Source: Planctomycetota bacterium (GTDB lineage: Bacteria; Planctomycetota; Brocadiia; CAIUPP01). Taken from it: a DNA stretch of 36,431 bases. A program made the position numbers and the translations under genes. The notes beneath the pieces were generated by a model. The model worked only from the letters and a program-made list of their open reading frames with translations. It searched no databases and was not told where the DNA came from. Below, piece after piece: positions 24,613 through 33,392 of the stretch; positions within the stretch are counted from its first letter, which is position 1; each line of letters starts with the position of its first letter. The DNA lies in contig JAKJEM010000026.1 in the NCBI GenBank assembly GCA_022705425.1, positions 3,549-39,979 on the forward strand, read 5' to 3'.

Positions 24613-25629
24613 ATGCCGACCGCCGAACGCGAGGCGATGCTCTACTGTACCGGGGCCGATGGCGCTTGCGAGTGCGGGCTGTGCGCCCACCGATGCCGGA
24701 TTCCGCCGGGAGCGCGGGGCCTGTGCCGGGTGCGGGAGAACCGCGACGGTCGGCTTCTGTCCCTGGTCTATGGGATGCTGATCGCGGCCAACGCCGATCC
24801 GATCGAGAAGAAGCCCCTCTATCACTTCCTGCCGGGAACGATGAGCTTCTCGATTGCGACGCCGGGCTGCAACTTCCAGTGCGACTTCTGCCAGAACTGG
24901 CGCATTTCGCAGATGCCGCGCGAAGAGGGTATCGAGGGGGAGATGACGCCGCCGGAGGCCGTGGTCGCGGCGGCGAAACGCCAGGGTTGCCGGAGCCTGT
25001 CCTATACCTACACCGAGCCGACGATCTTCTTCGAGTACGCGCACGACTGCGCGCGGCTGGCGCAATCGGAAGGGTTGCGCAACGTCTTCGTGACGAACGG
25101 CTACCAGACCCCGGAGACGATCGAGCGCATGGCCGGGCTGATTGACGCCGCGAATGTGGACCTGAAGGCCTTCAGCGAGGTATTCTATCGCGAGCGTTGC
25201 CGCGCCCGATTGGCGCCGGTGTGCGAGAGCATCGCGCGGATGCGCGCGGCAAAGATTCACGTCGAGGTGACGACGCTCCTGATCCCGGGCTACAACGACA
25301 CGCCGGAGGAGTTGGAACGGCTGGCGGGCTTCCTGGCGGAGATTGACGCGGAGATGCCTTGGCACGTATCGCGCTATCACCCGGACTACCGCTTCGACGA
25401 CGCGCCGGTGACGCCGGCGAAAACGCTCTACCGCGCGGTGGAGGCCGGGCGCAAGGCCGGGCTGCGCTACGTCTATGCCGGGAACCTGCACGGCGACGAC
25501 CTCGAAAACACCTTCTGCCCCGGTTGTCGGAACGTGCTCATCCGACGGTCGGGCTTTTCGGCGCGCCTGGTGGGGCTCGATGGCGTCCGGTGCCGGCACT
25601 GTGGACACGGAACGCCGATCGTCTTATGA
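24613..25629 (+). CDS. amrS: AmmeMemoRadiSam-system radical SAM enzyme
   Basis: A 338-residue radical SAM protein of the AmrS group. The N-terminus has the family's conserved cysteines (CECGLCAHRCRIPPGARGLCRVR, split as Cys19/21/24/28/38). The SAM cluster motif is CNFQCDFC (Cys86, 90, 93), and further motifs are SYTYTEPTIFFEYA, NVDLKAFSEVFYR, and a zinc-ribbon-like C-terminus (CPGC, CRHCG). Relatives occur next to Memo and AMMECR1 proteins; none of these partners is in this window. The reaction is not established with certainty in the family. The ATG at 24613 has GGGAG upstream and its own promoter. A MalK-type ATPase follows after 75 nt. Confidence 0.93.
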   Translation: MPTAEREAMLYCTGADGACECGLCAHRCRIPPGARGLCRVRENRDGRLLSLVYGMLIAANADPIEKKPLYHFLPGTMSFSIATPGCNFQCDFCQNWRISQMPREEGIEGEMTPPEAVVAAAKRQGCRSLSYTYTEPTIFFEYAHDCARLAQSEGLRNVFVTNGYQTPETIERMAGLIDAANVDLKAFSEVFYRERCRARLAPVCESIARMRAAKIHVEVTTLLIPGYNDTPEELERLAGFLAEIDAEMPWHVSRYHPDYRFDDAPVTPAKTLYRAVEAGRKAGLRYVYAGNLHGDDLENTFCPGCRNVLIRRSGFSARLVGLDGVRCRHCGHGTPIVL

Positions 25630-25704
25630 TGGTTGCGCCGAAGATCAAGGCGCGACGCTGCGGACAACGCGCCTGAGGTTATTTCGCCTTTCACGGAGTC
25701 TCCC

Positions 25705-26778
25705 ATGCTCTCAGTGACGTTGCGAAACGTGACGAAGCGATACGGCGATGTGCCCGCCGTGGACGGCATCACACTCGAGGTTCATGAGGGCGAGTTCTTC
25801 TTCCTGCTCGGACCCTCCGGCTGCGGCAAGACGACGCTGCTGCGAATGGTCGCCGGCTTCCTCGACCCGGACGAAGGCGAAATCCTCTTCGGGGACCGAC
25901 GCATGAACGACACCCCGGCCCACCGGCGGAATGCCGGCATGGTCTTCCAGAACTACGCCCTTTGGCCGCACATGAGCGTCTTCGACAACGTGGCCTACGG
26001 ACTGGAACTTCGGGGGCTGGCCCGAACGGAGCGGCAGCGACGGGTCGCGGAGGCGCTGGAGATGGTGCAGTTGACGGGATTGGAGAAGCGCAAGCCGAAC
26101 GAACTCTCGGGCGGCCAGCAGCAGCGCGTGGCGCTGGCGCGCGCGGTGGTGATCCGACCGGACGTGCTGCTCTTCGATGAACCGCTGAGCAACCTCGACG
26201 CCAAGCTCCGCCTGGAGATGCGTCAGGAGTTGCGCCGCATCCACGCACAGACCGGCATCACCAGCCTCTATGTGACGCACGACCAGAAGGAGGCGCTGTC
26301 TCTCGCCCATCGTGTGGCCGTGCTGAAGAGCGGGCGGGTGCAGCAGGTGGGGACGCCTCGCGAGATCTACCTGGCCCCGGCGACGCGCTTCGTGGCGGAG
26401 TTCATCGGCCAGGCGAACGTGCTGCCGGGAAGGGCCGAAGGCGCCGGAGAGGGCAGCGCGGTACGGACGCCCTTCGGAACGATCCGCTCCGCGTCGCGCG
26501 CGTCGGGCCGGGTGCTCTGCTGCATCCGCCCCGAGGCGCTCACGCCCTGCTCCGGGGGGCCGGGGCCGGTGAACCGCATTCGCGGCGTGGTCCGCGACGC
26601 GACGTACCTGGGCGACCAGGAGCAGGTGGCGCTGCGAATCGCCTCCGACGACGGGACCGCGCCGGGTGAGATGCTCCTGCTGCTGCACCATCCCAAGGCG
26701 GCGGTCGCGCGCGCGGGGGAGACGCTGGAGGTCGGCTTTGCGCCGGAGGATGTGATCCTGGTCTCCGAGGAGAGTTGA
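25705..26778 (+). CDS. ABC transporter ATP-binding protein (MalK/UgpC type)
   Basis: A 357-residue ATPase for a sugar- or solute-uptake ABC transporter. Motifs: Walker A GPSGCGKTT (36-44), Q-loop MVFQNYALWPHMSV, signature LSGGQQQR, Walker B VLLFDEPLSNLD, H-loop YVTHDQ. A TOBE-type C-terminal regulatory domain follows (QQVGTPREIYLAPATRFVAE, then VLCCIRPEAL). The ATG at 25705 has CGGAG upstream; an in-frame ATG further up (25633) would add a non-conserved leader. No permease or binding protein gene is next to it. In some bacteria one such ATPase (MsiK-like) serves several transporters, which is a possibility here. Confidence 0.92.
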   Translation: MLSVTLRNVTKRYGDVPAVDGITLEVHEGEFFFLLGPSGCGKTTLLRMVAGFLDPDEGEILFGDRRMNDTPAHRRNAGMVFQNYALWPHMSVFDNVAYGLELRGLARTERQRRVAEALEMVQLTGLEKRKPNELSGGQQQRVALARAVVIRPDVLLFDEPLSNLDAKLRLEMRQELRRIHAQTGITSLYVTHDQKEALSLAHRVAVLKSGRVQQVGTPREIYLAPATRFVAEFIGQANVLPGRAEGAGEGSAVRTPFGTIRSASRASGRVLCCIRPEALTPCSGGPGPVNRIRGVVRDATYLGDQEQVALRIASDDGTAPGEMLLLLHHPKAAVARAGETLEVGFAPEDVILVSEES

Positions 26779-26781
26779 GCG

Positions 26782-27657
26782 GTGCCCTCCCCCCTGCCCG
26801 TTCGCGCGCAACGCGCGGGGACTTGGGCCTGGCTGCTGCTGGCGCTGACGGCGGCGCTGGCGACGGGCTGCGCGCCCGCCTCGGTGCTGACGGCCCCCGC
26901 CGGGATCGAGCCGGCGGCGGAGATCGTCTTCCTGGACGCACACGCGGCGGCGGCCTTCCTGGCCATGCCGGGGGACATGGCGCTGATCGAACTCGGCAAT
27001 ACGCCCCTGCGGCGCGCCGGCGTGCAGGTCGCCTTCTATCCCCTCGTGCTCCTGAATCTGCTTGACTTCCGCGCGCCCCCGACCAACTACTTCCACGTCG
27101 AGTTCGTGAGGGACATCACGCCGGAGCAGGGGTTGCGCACCTGGGGCTTCTCCCCGATCCTGCGGTCCTATCACCCCGACGAGTATCGGAACGCAGGAAC
27201 CTACCAGATCATGCGAATGAAGGACTTCCCCGCCGCCTCCGCCGCGGCCTTGCGTCGCGACGCGAGCGCGGAATACCCGCGGACCGGCTTCTGCGGGGAC
27301 TACGTGGCGTGGTGCTTCGAGGACCGCATCTACAGCTGGTGGAACCGCGCGCCGGGACTCCAGCGCGTCCTGGTGAACTACTGGCCGCCGGAGGCAATCC
27401 ACACCGGCGACCACATCGCCTGGAGTCCGGACACGACAGCGATTTGCCGCGTCGTACGAGGGGCGCGCTTCTCGCCGGAGCTCGTGGACGCGCAGTATCT
27501 GGCGGCGGAAGTGGCCCGAGGGGTCGCCTCCGACCACGAGGCGATCCGTCGGCACGCCGCGGCAGTGCGTGCGAGGCTGATTGCGGCGGGAGCGCTGGAC
27601 GAGACGGGGCGGGCCAAGGCGGCGGTTGTGCGTCTGCGTGTCCCGTCAACGCCCTGA
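26782..27657 (+). CDS. Lipoprotein, possible permuted papain-like (YiiX/YebB-type) fold
   Basis: A 291-residue lipoprotein. Signal sequence WLLLALTAALATGC gives lipobox Cys30. The rest recalls the permuted NlpC/P60 (YiiX/YebB-like) family: GDMALIEL (64-71) as the first strand, NYFHVEFVRD with His105, and GFCGDYVAWCFED with Cys171 as candidate nucleophile. In the permuted fold the His precedes the Cys, as here. This match is by motif layout only. Such proteins are thought to hydrolyse amide or thioester bonds in the cell envelope. The GTG at 26782 begins 3 nt after the ATPase stop, with GAGGAG 9 nt upstream, so translation is coupled. Confidence 0.65.
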   Translation: MPSPLPVRAQRAGTWAWLLLALTAALATGCAPASVLTAPAGIEPAAEIVFLDAHAAAAFLAMPGDMALIELGNTPLRRAGVQVAFYPLVLLNLLDFRAPPTNYFHVEFVRDITPEQGLRTWGFSPILRSYHPDEYRNAGTYQIMRMKDFPAASAAALRRDASAEYPRTGFCGDYVAWCFEDRIYSWWNRAPGLQRVLVNYWPPEAIHTGDHIAWSPDTTAICRVVRGARFSPELVDAQYLAAEVARGVASDHEAIRRHAAAVRARLIAAGALDETGRAKAAVVRLRVPSTP

Positions 27658-27703
27658 ATGTCTCCGGAAGCCGCGCAACCTCGCGCCCGGCAGACGTCCC
27701 CGG

Positions 27704-29713
27704 CTACTTTTTCGCGGCGGCCTTCGCCTTGGCGACGAGGTTCTCCACGGTGAAGCCGAACTTCTTGAAGACGTCCTTGAAGGTGCCGGAGGTCCCGAAC
27801 GTGTCCACAAAGATGCCGTCCCCCCCTGCGCCGAGGTAGCTCCCCCACCCGTAACGGACGCCGGCTTCGATGGCGACGCGCGCGGTGACGGCCGCGGGCA
27901 GCACCTTCTCCCGGTAGGCCGCGTCCTGCTTCTCGTAAAGCTCCATGCTGGGCATGCTGACGACGCGAGCCTTGACGCCCTCCTTTGCGAGCAGCGGCTG
28001 CGCGGCCAGGGCCAGGCCGACCTCGGAGCCGCTGGCGATGAGGATGACGTCGGGCCGTCCGCCCTCGGCTTCGGAGAGGATGTACGCGCCGCGCTCGACG
28101 CCTCCGGCGACGGGGTACTTCGCCGTGTCGAGGGTAATGGTCTTCTGGCGGGTGAGCGCGAGGAGGGTCGGCCCGTCGCGGCGTTCGAGGGCGACCTTCC
28201 AGGCGCGCGCGGTCTCGTTCGGATCGGCCGGGCGCAGCACCACCATGTTCGGCATGCAGCGGAAGGCCGCCAGGTGCTCGACGGGCTGATGGGTGGGGCC
28301 GTCCTCGCCGACGCCGATTGAATCATGCGTAAAGACATAGATGACGGGCAGGTGCGAAATGGCGGCCACGCGGACCGCCCCGCGCATGTAATCGCTGAAG
28401 ACCATGAACGTGGCGCCGAAGGGAATGACGCCGCCGTGGAGAGCCATGCCGTTGAGGATGGCGCCCATGGCGTGCTCGCGCACCCCGAAGTGCATGTTCA
28501 TGCCGCCGAAGTTGTTGGGGCCGATGTGGCCGTACTTCGTCAGGAGGGTCTTGGTCGAGGGGGCCAGGTCAGCCGACCCGCCGACGAGGTAGCCCTCGAA
28601 GGCCGGGGCGATGGCGTTAATGACCTTGCCGCCGGCGTCGCGGGTGGCCATCTCCTCCGTGGCGGGGAAGGTCGGCAGCAGCTTCTGCCAGTCGGTCGGC
28701 AGTTCGCCCTTCATCATCCGAGTGAAGCGCGCCGCGAGTTCGGGATGGGCCTTGCGGTAGGCGTCGAACTTGCAGTTCCACTCCGCCTCTGCCGCTTTGC
28801 CTCGGTCGAGGGCCTTGCGGAAGTGAGCGGCAGCCTCGGCGGGAACGTGGAACTGCGGGCAGCAGTCCCATTCGTAGAACACCTTCGTCAGCGCGGTCTG
28901 ATCGTCCTTCATCGGCTCGCCGTGAATCTTGGAGGTGTTGACCTCGGGCGAGCCGTAGCCGATCTGGCTGCGCGCCCAGATCAGGGTGGGCTTGCCGACG
29001 TCGGTCAGAGCGTCGCGGAGGGTCTTCTCGACGGCGTCGAGGTCGTTCAAGTCCCAGAGGCGCAAGACGCGCCAGCCGTAGGCCTCGAACCGCGCGCCGA
29101 CGTTCTCGCGGAAGGCCAGATCGCGTGTGCGGCCTTCGATGCTGATGCCGTTGTCGTCATAGAGAGCCACAAGCCGCCCGAGACCGAGGAAGCCGGCCAG
29201 GGAGCAGGCTTCGGAGGAAACGCCCTCCATCAGGTCGCCGTCAGAGCACATGACGAAGGTGCGATGGTTGACGATGTCGTGCCCGGGCCGATTGAAGAGC
29301 GCGGCCAGGTGGCGCTCGGCGACAGCCATGCCGACGGCGCTGGAGATGCCCTGTCCGAGGGGACCGGTGGTCGCCTCGACGCCGGGGGTGAAGCCGGCCT
29401 CCGGGTGGCCCGGAGTCTTGCTGCCGAGTTGGCGGAACCGCTTGAGTTCGTCCAGCGGCAGGTCGTAGCCGGTCAGGTGAAGGAGGGAGTAGAGCATGGC
29501 GCAGGCGTGACCGGCGGACAGGACGAAACGATCGCGGTCGGGCCACCGGGGATTGGCGGGGTTGTGCTTGAGGAAGCGGTCCCAGATGACGTACGCGCCG
29601 GGCGCGGCGCCGAGAGGCATGCCGGGGTGACCGGACTTCGCGGCCTGGACCATGTCCACGGCCAGCATCCTCAACGTGGTAACGCACAGGCGGTCGAGCT
29701 TCGCATCGGCCAT
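27704..29713 (-). CDS. tkt: Transketolase
   Basis: A 669-residue thiamine diphosphate enzyme of full single-chain length. It moves two-carbon ketol units between sugar phosphates in the pentose phosphate pathway. Visible motifs: N-terminal MVQAAKSGHPGMPLG, the TPP/Mg site CSDGDLMEGVSSEA and ALYDDNGISIEG, the catalytic region FTHDSIGVGEDGPTHQPVEHL, and C-terminal VDTFGTSGTF. The start is the ATG at 29713 (GGGAGGAAAGC upstream); the open frame continues upstream but is not conserved there. It has a promoter at 29760-29789. It converges on the lipoprotein gene with 46 nt between. Confidence 0.97.
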   Translation of the reverse strand: MADAKLDRLCVTTLRMLAVDMVQAAKSGHPGMPLGAAPGAYVIWDRFLKHNPANPRWPDRDRFVLSAGHACAMLYSLLHLTGYDLPLDELKRFRQLGSKTPGHPEAGFTPGVEATTGPLGQGISSAVGMAVAERHLAALFNRPGHDIVNHRTFVMCSDGDLMEGVSSEACSLAGFLGLGRLVALYDDNGISIEGRTRDLAFRENVGARFEAYGWRVLRLWDLNDLDAVEKTLRDALTDVGKPTLIWARSQIGYGSPEVNTSKIHGEPMKDDQTALTKVFYEWDCCPQFHVPAEAAAHFRKALDRGKAAEAEWNCKFDAYRKAHPELAARFTRMMKGELPTDWQKLLPTFPATEEMATRDAGGKVINAIAPAFEGYLVGGSADLAPSTKTLLTKYGHIGPNNFGGMNMHFGVREHAMGAILNGMALHGGVIPFGATFMVFSDYMRGAVRVAAISHLPVIYVFTHDSIGVGEDGPTHQPVEHLAAFRCMPNMVVLRPADPNETARAWKVALERRDGPTLLALTRQKTITLDTAKYPVAGGVERGAYILSEAEGGRPDVILIASGSEVGLALAAQPLLAKEGVKARVVSMPSMELYEKQDAAYREKVLPAAVTARVAIEAGVRYGWGSYLGAGGDGIFVDTFGTSGTFKDVFKKFGFTVENLVAKAKAAAKK

Positions 29714-29759
29714 TTCAGCTTTCCTCCCTGGAATGATCACGGCGCACACTGAATGCGAT

Positions 29760-29789
29760 AAAATACCAAAAAGGGCGGGAAGAGGGCAA
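29760..29789 (-). promoter_or_regulatory. Promoter of transketolase
   Basis: Minus strand: -35 TTGCCC (29789-29784), 18 nt spacer, -10 TATTTT (29765-29760). Predicted start near 29753. Confidence 0.4.
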
Positions 29790-29818
29790 AACACTTCGGG
29801 CGCGGGAAGTCCCGTCCC

Positions 29819-29847
29819 TTGCGCCGAACGAGGCTTTGGCGTATTTT
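29819..29847 (+). promoter_or_regulatory. Promoter of the pectate-lyase-like gene
   Basis: -35 TTGCGC (29819-29824), 17 nt spacer, -10 TATTTT (29842-29847). Predicted start near 29854, about 60 nt before the ATG at 29916. The gap 29714-29915 otherwise holds only the two divergent promoters. Confidence 0.4.
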
Positions 29848-29915
29848 CGACCGGGGACGGCGATGGACGATCCCCCAGTGAACCCGTCGCCGCAACGTCT
29901 TCTCCGAGAGGAATC

Positions 29916-31511
29916 ATGAGCGCCGATGCCGCCGCCGCGCTTCTGACGTGCGTGGAGTCCTTTGCCGACACGGCCCTTGCGCTGTTCGCAGACCGATACG
30001 GCCCGGAGCCCAGCCCGCGGCTGGCCACCTGGCTCGATGCCCGCACCCGGCAGCCGCTGCGGATGCCGTCTGAAGATGGAACGGGCGGGGAGATGATCCT
30101 CTCGAACCTCGGGAACCAGCTCAACTTCCTGAGGACGCTGGCCGGTCTTTCGGCCCTGACGGGCCGGGCGCGATACCGGGAACGTGCGTTGGAGATCTGC
30201 CGCCATGCCCTCCGCCACGGACGACGCCGGGGGATGCTGCTCTGGGGTAACCATGCGGCGGTGGACCTGTGCTCCCGCAGGCCCGTCTTCCTCGCCGTCA
30301 AGGGCAAGGTCCATGAACTCAAGTCGCACTACCCGCCCTATGACCTGCTCCGCGAGGCCGCGCCGGAGGCCTTCGACGAGATGGTGGCCGCCTGCTGGCG
30401 CGCGCATGTGTACGACTGGGCGCGGCTCGATTTCAGCCGGCACGGCCGGATGGACCTGCCCGATTCCCCCCTGCCGCCGGCCCCCTGGGGGGCGCACTAC
30501 GTCGGAGGCGATATCTTCTTCATCGGCGGCGGGTTGACCTTCATCAACGCCGGAAGCGACCTCTACTACGCGGCGGCGAGTCTGTCGCGGCTTTCGAACA
30601 GACCGGCGCCGTTGACGTGGGCGCGACGGCTGATGGGCCGTTACGAGGAGACGCGCCATCCGCGAACGGGCATGAGCGGCTACACCTTCAGTTCCATCTT
30701 CGACAAGAGCGACCCGGAGCGAAAGCGGTCGGGCGACCGCGCCCTCAAACAATTCCGGGAGCAGTTCCCGGAGCACGACCCGAAGGAGGGAACGCTGACG
30801 ACCACCGGCGCGTTGCGCGCCATCGCGGCGACCTCGGCCCTCTGCCGGCTGCGCCTGGCGCGGGACCTGGGCGCACCGGCGGGCGCGGCCTTCGGCCATT
30901 CGGCGGCGGCCGACCAACTCGCCTACGGGAAGTGGGCCTATGATTCCGCAGATAGCACCTTCCATCCCGTCTTCACCGACGGTTTCCGCCTTACGGGGCA
31001 GCGGATCGCGCAGTCGGGGTACTACGGTCCGGCCGGACAGGTCTTCGCCCCGCGCAGTGGCGACGGGCTGTTCTTCTGGGCGTACGCGGCGGGGTGGCGT
31101 TTCTGCCGCGATGAGGCGCTCTGGACGATTGCGCGCAATATCGGCCTGCACGCGGGGTTGGGGGAAATCGGCGCGCGCCCCGGCGAGCGCCCGCGCCTGA
31201 CGCCGCCGCCGGGTCCGGACTCGCCGGCATGGTGCTTCGGGTTGCTCGAACTCGACGAGGAGTTCCCCGGCGCGGGATTCCTGCCCGCGGCAACGGACTT
31301 GGCGCAACGCATCATCGCGGAACGCTTTCACGAGGGGCTCTTTGCGGCGAAGGACGCGCCCGTCGTCGGAGCCGACGCGATCGAGGCGGTGGCGCTCCTG
31401 CACGTGGCCGCGCGGCTGACGGGCCGCACCGAGGCCGCGCCGGTCTTCTGCAGCAGTTCGCCGCTGACGCCCCTGAGCGGCTGGACACGCGAGGGCGATG
31501 CCGGAGTATAA
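29916..31511 (+). CDS. Alpha/alpha-barrel protein, pectate-lyase-like
   Basis: A 531-residue, mostly helical protein without a visible signal peptide, so probably cytoplasmic. It has repeated helical-barrel segments such as FLRTLAGLSALTGRARYRERALEI and a striking block: WGNHAAVDL, VHELKSHYPPYDLLREAAP, then AHVYDWARLDFSRHGRMD. To my recollection this HELK..HxP..Y..L / W.AHVYDW..L..xRHG block belongs to a group of alpha/alpha-barrel polysaccharide lyases acting on pectate oligomers (PL2-like). This is recognition by memory. The ATG at 29916 follows GAGAGGA by 4 nt. The next gene, uroporphyrinogen decarboxylase-like, follows after 45 nt. With the two lyase-like giants it points to pectin breakdown. 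Confidence 0.5.
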   Translation: MSADAAAALLTCVESFADTALALFADRYGPEPSPRLATWLDARTRQPLRMPSEDGTGGEMILSNLGNQLNFLRTLAGLSALTGRARYRERALEICRHALRHGRRRGMLLWGNHAAVDLCSRRPVFLAVKGKVHELKSHYPPYDLLREAAPEAFDEMVAACWRAHVYDWARLDFSRHGRMDLPDSPLPPAPWGAHYVGGDIFFIGGGLTFINAGSDLYYAAASLSRLSNRPAPLTWARRLMGRYEETRHPRTGMSGYTFSSIFDKSDPERKRSGDRALKQFREQFPEHDPKEGTLTTTGALRAIAATSALCRLRLARDLGAPAGAAFGHSAAADQLAYGKWAYDSADSTFHPVFTDGFRLTGQRIAQSGYYGPAGQVFAPRSGDGLFFWAYAAGWRFCRDEALWTIARNIGLHAGLGEIGARPGERPRLTPPPGPDSPAWCFGLLELDEEFPGAGFLPAATDLAQRIIAERFHEGLFAAKDAPVVGADAIEAVALLHVAARLTGRTEAAPVFCSSSPLTPLSGWTREGDAGV

Positions 31512-31512
31512 T
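31482..31512 (+). promoter_or_regulatory. Promoter of the uroporphyrinogen decarboxylase-like gene
   Basis: A perfect -10 TATAAT (31507-31512) overlaps the TAA stop of the upstream gene. The best -35 is TGGACA (31482-31487) with a long 19-nt spacer. Predicted start near 31519. Confidence 0.4.
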
Positions 31513-31556
31513 GCGCCGGCGGTCATCGGCGCGGTTCTTGAGGAAGGATTACACAC

Positions 31557-32618
31557 ATGGAACTCGAGTTCAGACCGGACTTCGAAGCGGTACGCAAACG
31601 CTGGGATGCCTTCTGGCGCGGCGAGAACCCGCGCCCGATGCTGCTGGCGCAGGCGCCGCGCGAGGGAATCGAGCCGGTGGCCTATCCCCTGTGTACGCAG
31701 GTGCTGGAGGGGGACATCCGCCCGCTGGCCGACCGGGTGATCCAGTGGGCGCGGGCGCGCGAGTTCCTGGTGGACGCCATCCCCTGGTACTACCTGGAGT
31801 TCGGTCCCGACCAGTTCACGACCTTCCTGGGGTGCGACATGATCCCGGCGCCCGACGGGCGCAGCGGCGGCTGGGTGGTGCACAACCTTGAGGATATCGA
31901 GGCCGCCGACATCCGCTTCCGCCGCGAGAGCAAGTGGTGGCGGCGCTACGCGGAATGCGCGCAAATCCTCCGCGAGCGGTGCGACGGGCGGATGCTGGTC
32001 GCCAGCTGCACGCTGGTGGCGAATCTCGATTCGCTCACCGCGCTGCGCGGGGCGCAGAACCTGCACCTGGACCTGGTGGAGAAGCCGGAGGCCGTGCGCC
32101 GGGCACTGGCGCAGATCACCGCAGCGCACGCCGATATCCTCGACGCGCTCGCGACGCTGTACGACTACCGACGCCTCGGCAGCATCACGCGGCACGGCGT
32201 TTACTCGCGCGGGCGGACGAACGTCCCGCAGTGCGATTTCTCCTGCATGATCAGCCCGGCGATGTTCCGCGAATACGCGCTGCCGTGCCTGCGCGAGGAG
32301 ATGGAGCGCATGGACGCGGTGACCTATCACCTCGACGGGCCGGACTCGATCCGGCACCTGGAAGCGCTGTGCGGCATCGAGAAGCTGGACATTATCCAGT
32401 GGCAGCCGGGCGCGGGCAACGCGGCGGAACAGGATTGGACCCCCCTGTACGAGCGGATCGTGTCGCTGGGCAAGGGCGTCATCTACCACGGACCGGCGAA
32501 GACCTTCCTGACCCTGGCGCGGCGGCTCGGCACGAAACGCCTGATCGGCGTCATCTCCGAGAAGAGCCGGCGCGAGGCAGAGGAGTGCCTGAACGCGCTG
32601 GAACGGATGCGCTTCTGA
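31557..32618 (+). CDS. Uroporphyrinogen decarboxylase-family protein (MtaA/CmuA-like)
   Basis: A 353-residue protein of the URO-D superfamily. Features are the TIM-barrel layout with GRMLVASCTLVANLDSL, LVEKPEAVRRALAQITAAH, DFSCMISPAMFREYALPCL, and HLDGPDSIRHLEALCGIEKLDIIQW. The family includes true uroporphyrinogen decarboxylases and cobamide-dependent methyltransferases such as MtaA. The His and Cys spread through the C-terminal half (HLDGP and ALCGIE) fit the metal site of the methyltransferase-like group, not the heme enzyme. Versions in polysaccharide-degrading bacteria are of unknown function and often sit beside sugar enzymes, as here. The ATG at 31557 has AGGAAGGA upstream. Confidence 0.8.
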   Translation: MELEFRPDFEAVRKRWDAFWRGENPRPMLLAQAPREGIEPVAYPLCTQVLEGDIRPLADRVIQWARAREFLVDAIPWYYLEFGPDQFTTFLGCDMIPAPDGRSGGWVVHNLEDIEAADIRFRRESKWWRRYAECAQILRERCDGRMLVASCTLVANLDSLTALRGAQNLHLDLVEKPEAVRRALAQITAAHADILDALATLYDYRRLGSITRHGVYSRGRTNVPQCDFSCMISPAMFREYALPCLREEMERMDAVTYHLDGPDSIRHLEALCGIEKLDIIQWQPGAGNAAEQDWTPLYERIVSLGKGVIYHGPAKTFLTLARRLGTKRLIGVISEKSRREAEECLNALERMRF

Positions 32619-32628
32619 CCGCGCCCCC

Positions 32629-33375
32629 CTACCGCCAGTGGCTGAGGTCGCGCCCGAGCATCTCGCTGAGCCGCTCGATCTCCTCGCGATAGACGAGGCG
32701 CAGTTCGGCGCGGATCTCCGCCGGCAGTCCGTGGGGGCCGTCTATCGTGCCCCGGTCGGCGTTCGCGGTGACGCCGATGATCGCCGGACGGAAGGACGGG
32801 TCCACGCCGAGCCACTCGAAGTAGCGGCGGGCGTATGCGGCGTTGTCCGCCGCGAGGTCGTCGTAGAGCGTGACCAGAACGCGTTCCCTCGGGAAGAGGC
32901 GGAAGATGCGCCCGAGGTGCAGCGCGTAGAAGCCCGGCTCCACCCACATGCGGAACCACTGGTGGCCGTGATGGTGCAGAATCCGCGCAAGAGGCACCAT
33001 GCGCCCCTGGTCGGGGTCCCAGCCGTACTTCTTCTTCAGGTGCGAGTGCGCCCACTGGAGCCAGACGCGCTCGACGGGGTTGCGCAGCGTCAGGGTAAGG
33101 CGCACTCCGGGCAGGTCGCGCGCGATGCGCTGGAGGGCGGGCTCGAACATCATGTAGGAGTTGCTGAACTCCCCCACCGCCTTCTGCCCCCCGACGGCGG
33201 CGAAGTAGCTCTTCTTGTACCAGTCCAGCCCGCGATGGTAATGCACGGTGAAGAAGTTGACGTTGTCGGGACTCTCGGGGACGTAGATTTCCGGATGCTC
33301 CTTGCAGACGCGCCAGAGCCAGCCGGACGCGCACTTGGGCGCGCCGATGTGCAGGAAGTTGGGCAGCACGCGCAT
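32629..33375 (-). CDS. Sulfotransferase-family protein (PAPS-type)
   Basis: A 248-residue sulfotransferase of the heparan-type fold. The 5'-phosphosulfate loop is FLHIGAPKCASGWLW, normally KxGTTxL but here CASGWL. The 3'-phosphate site is LRNPVERVWLQWAHSHLK. A PAPS-dependent enzyme would put sulfate on a carbohydrate, peptide or lipid; acceptor unknown. The ATG at 33375 has CGGAGAA almost against it. It lies 17 nt downstream of the lyase-like giant and is probably co-transcribed, and its stop is 10 nt from the uroporphyrinogen decarboxylase-like gene. The unusual loop could mean altered PAPS binding. Confidence 0.82.
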   Translation of the reverse strand: MRVLPNFLHIGAPKCASGWLWRVCKEHPEIYVPESPDNVNFFTVHYHRGLDWYKKSYFAAVGGQKAVGEFSNSYMMFEPALQRIARDLPGVRLTLTLRNPVERVWLQWAHSHLKKKYGWDPDQGRMVPLARILHHHGHQWFRMWVEPGFYALHLGRIFRLFPRERVLVTLYDDLAADNAAYARRYFEWLGVDPSFRPAIIGVTANADRGTIDGPHGLPAEIRAELRLVYREEIERLSEMLGRDLSHWR

Positions 33376-33392
33376 TTCTCCGATTCGCGGGT

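Noticed and set aside
24487..25608. Upstream extension of the phosphoesterase frame
   Set aside because: It is antisense to amrS and carries no conserved sequence; the metal-binding motifs start right at the ATG at 24486.
27704..30322. Extended transketolase frame beyond 29713
   Set aside because: The extension overlaps the divergent pectate-lyase-like gene and is not transketolase-like; the ATG at 29713 has a strong ribosome site.
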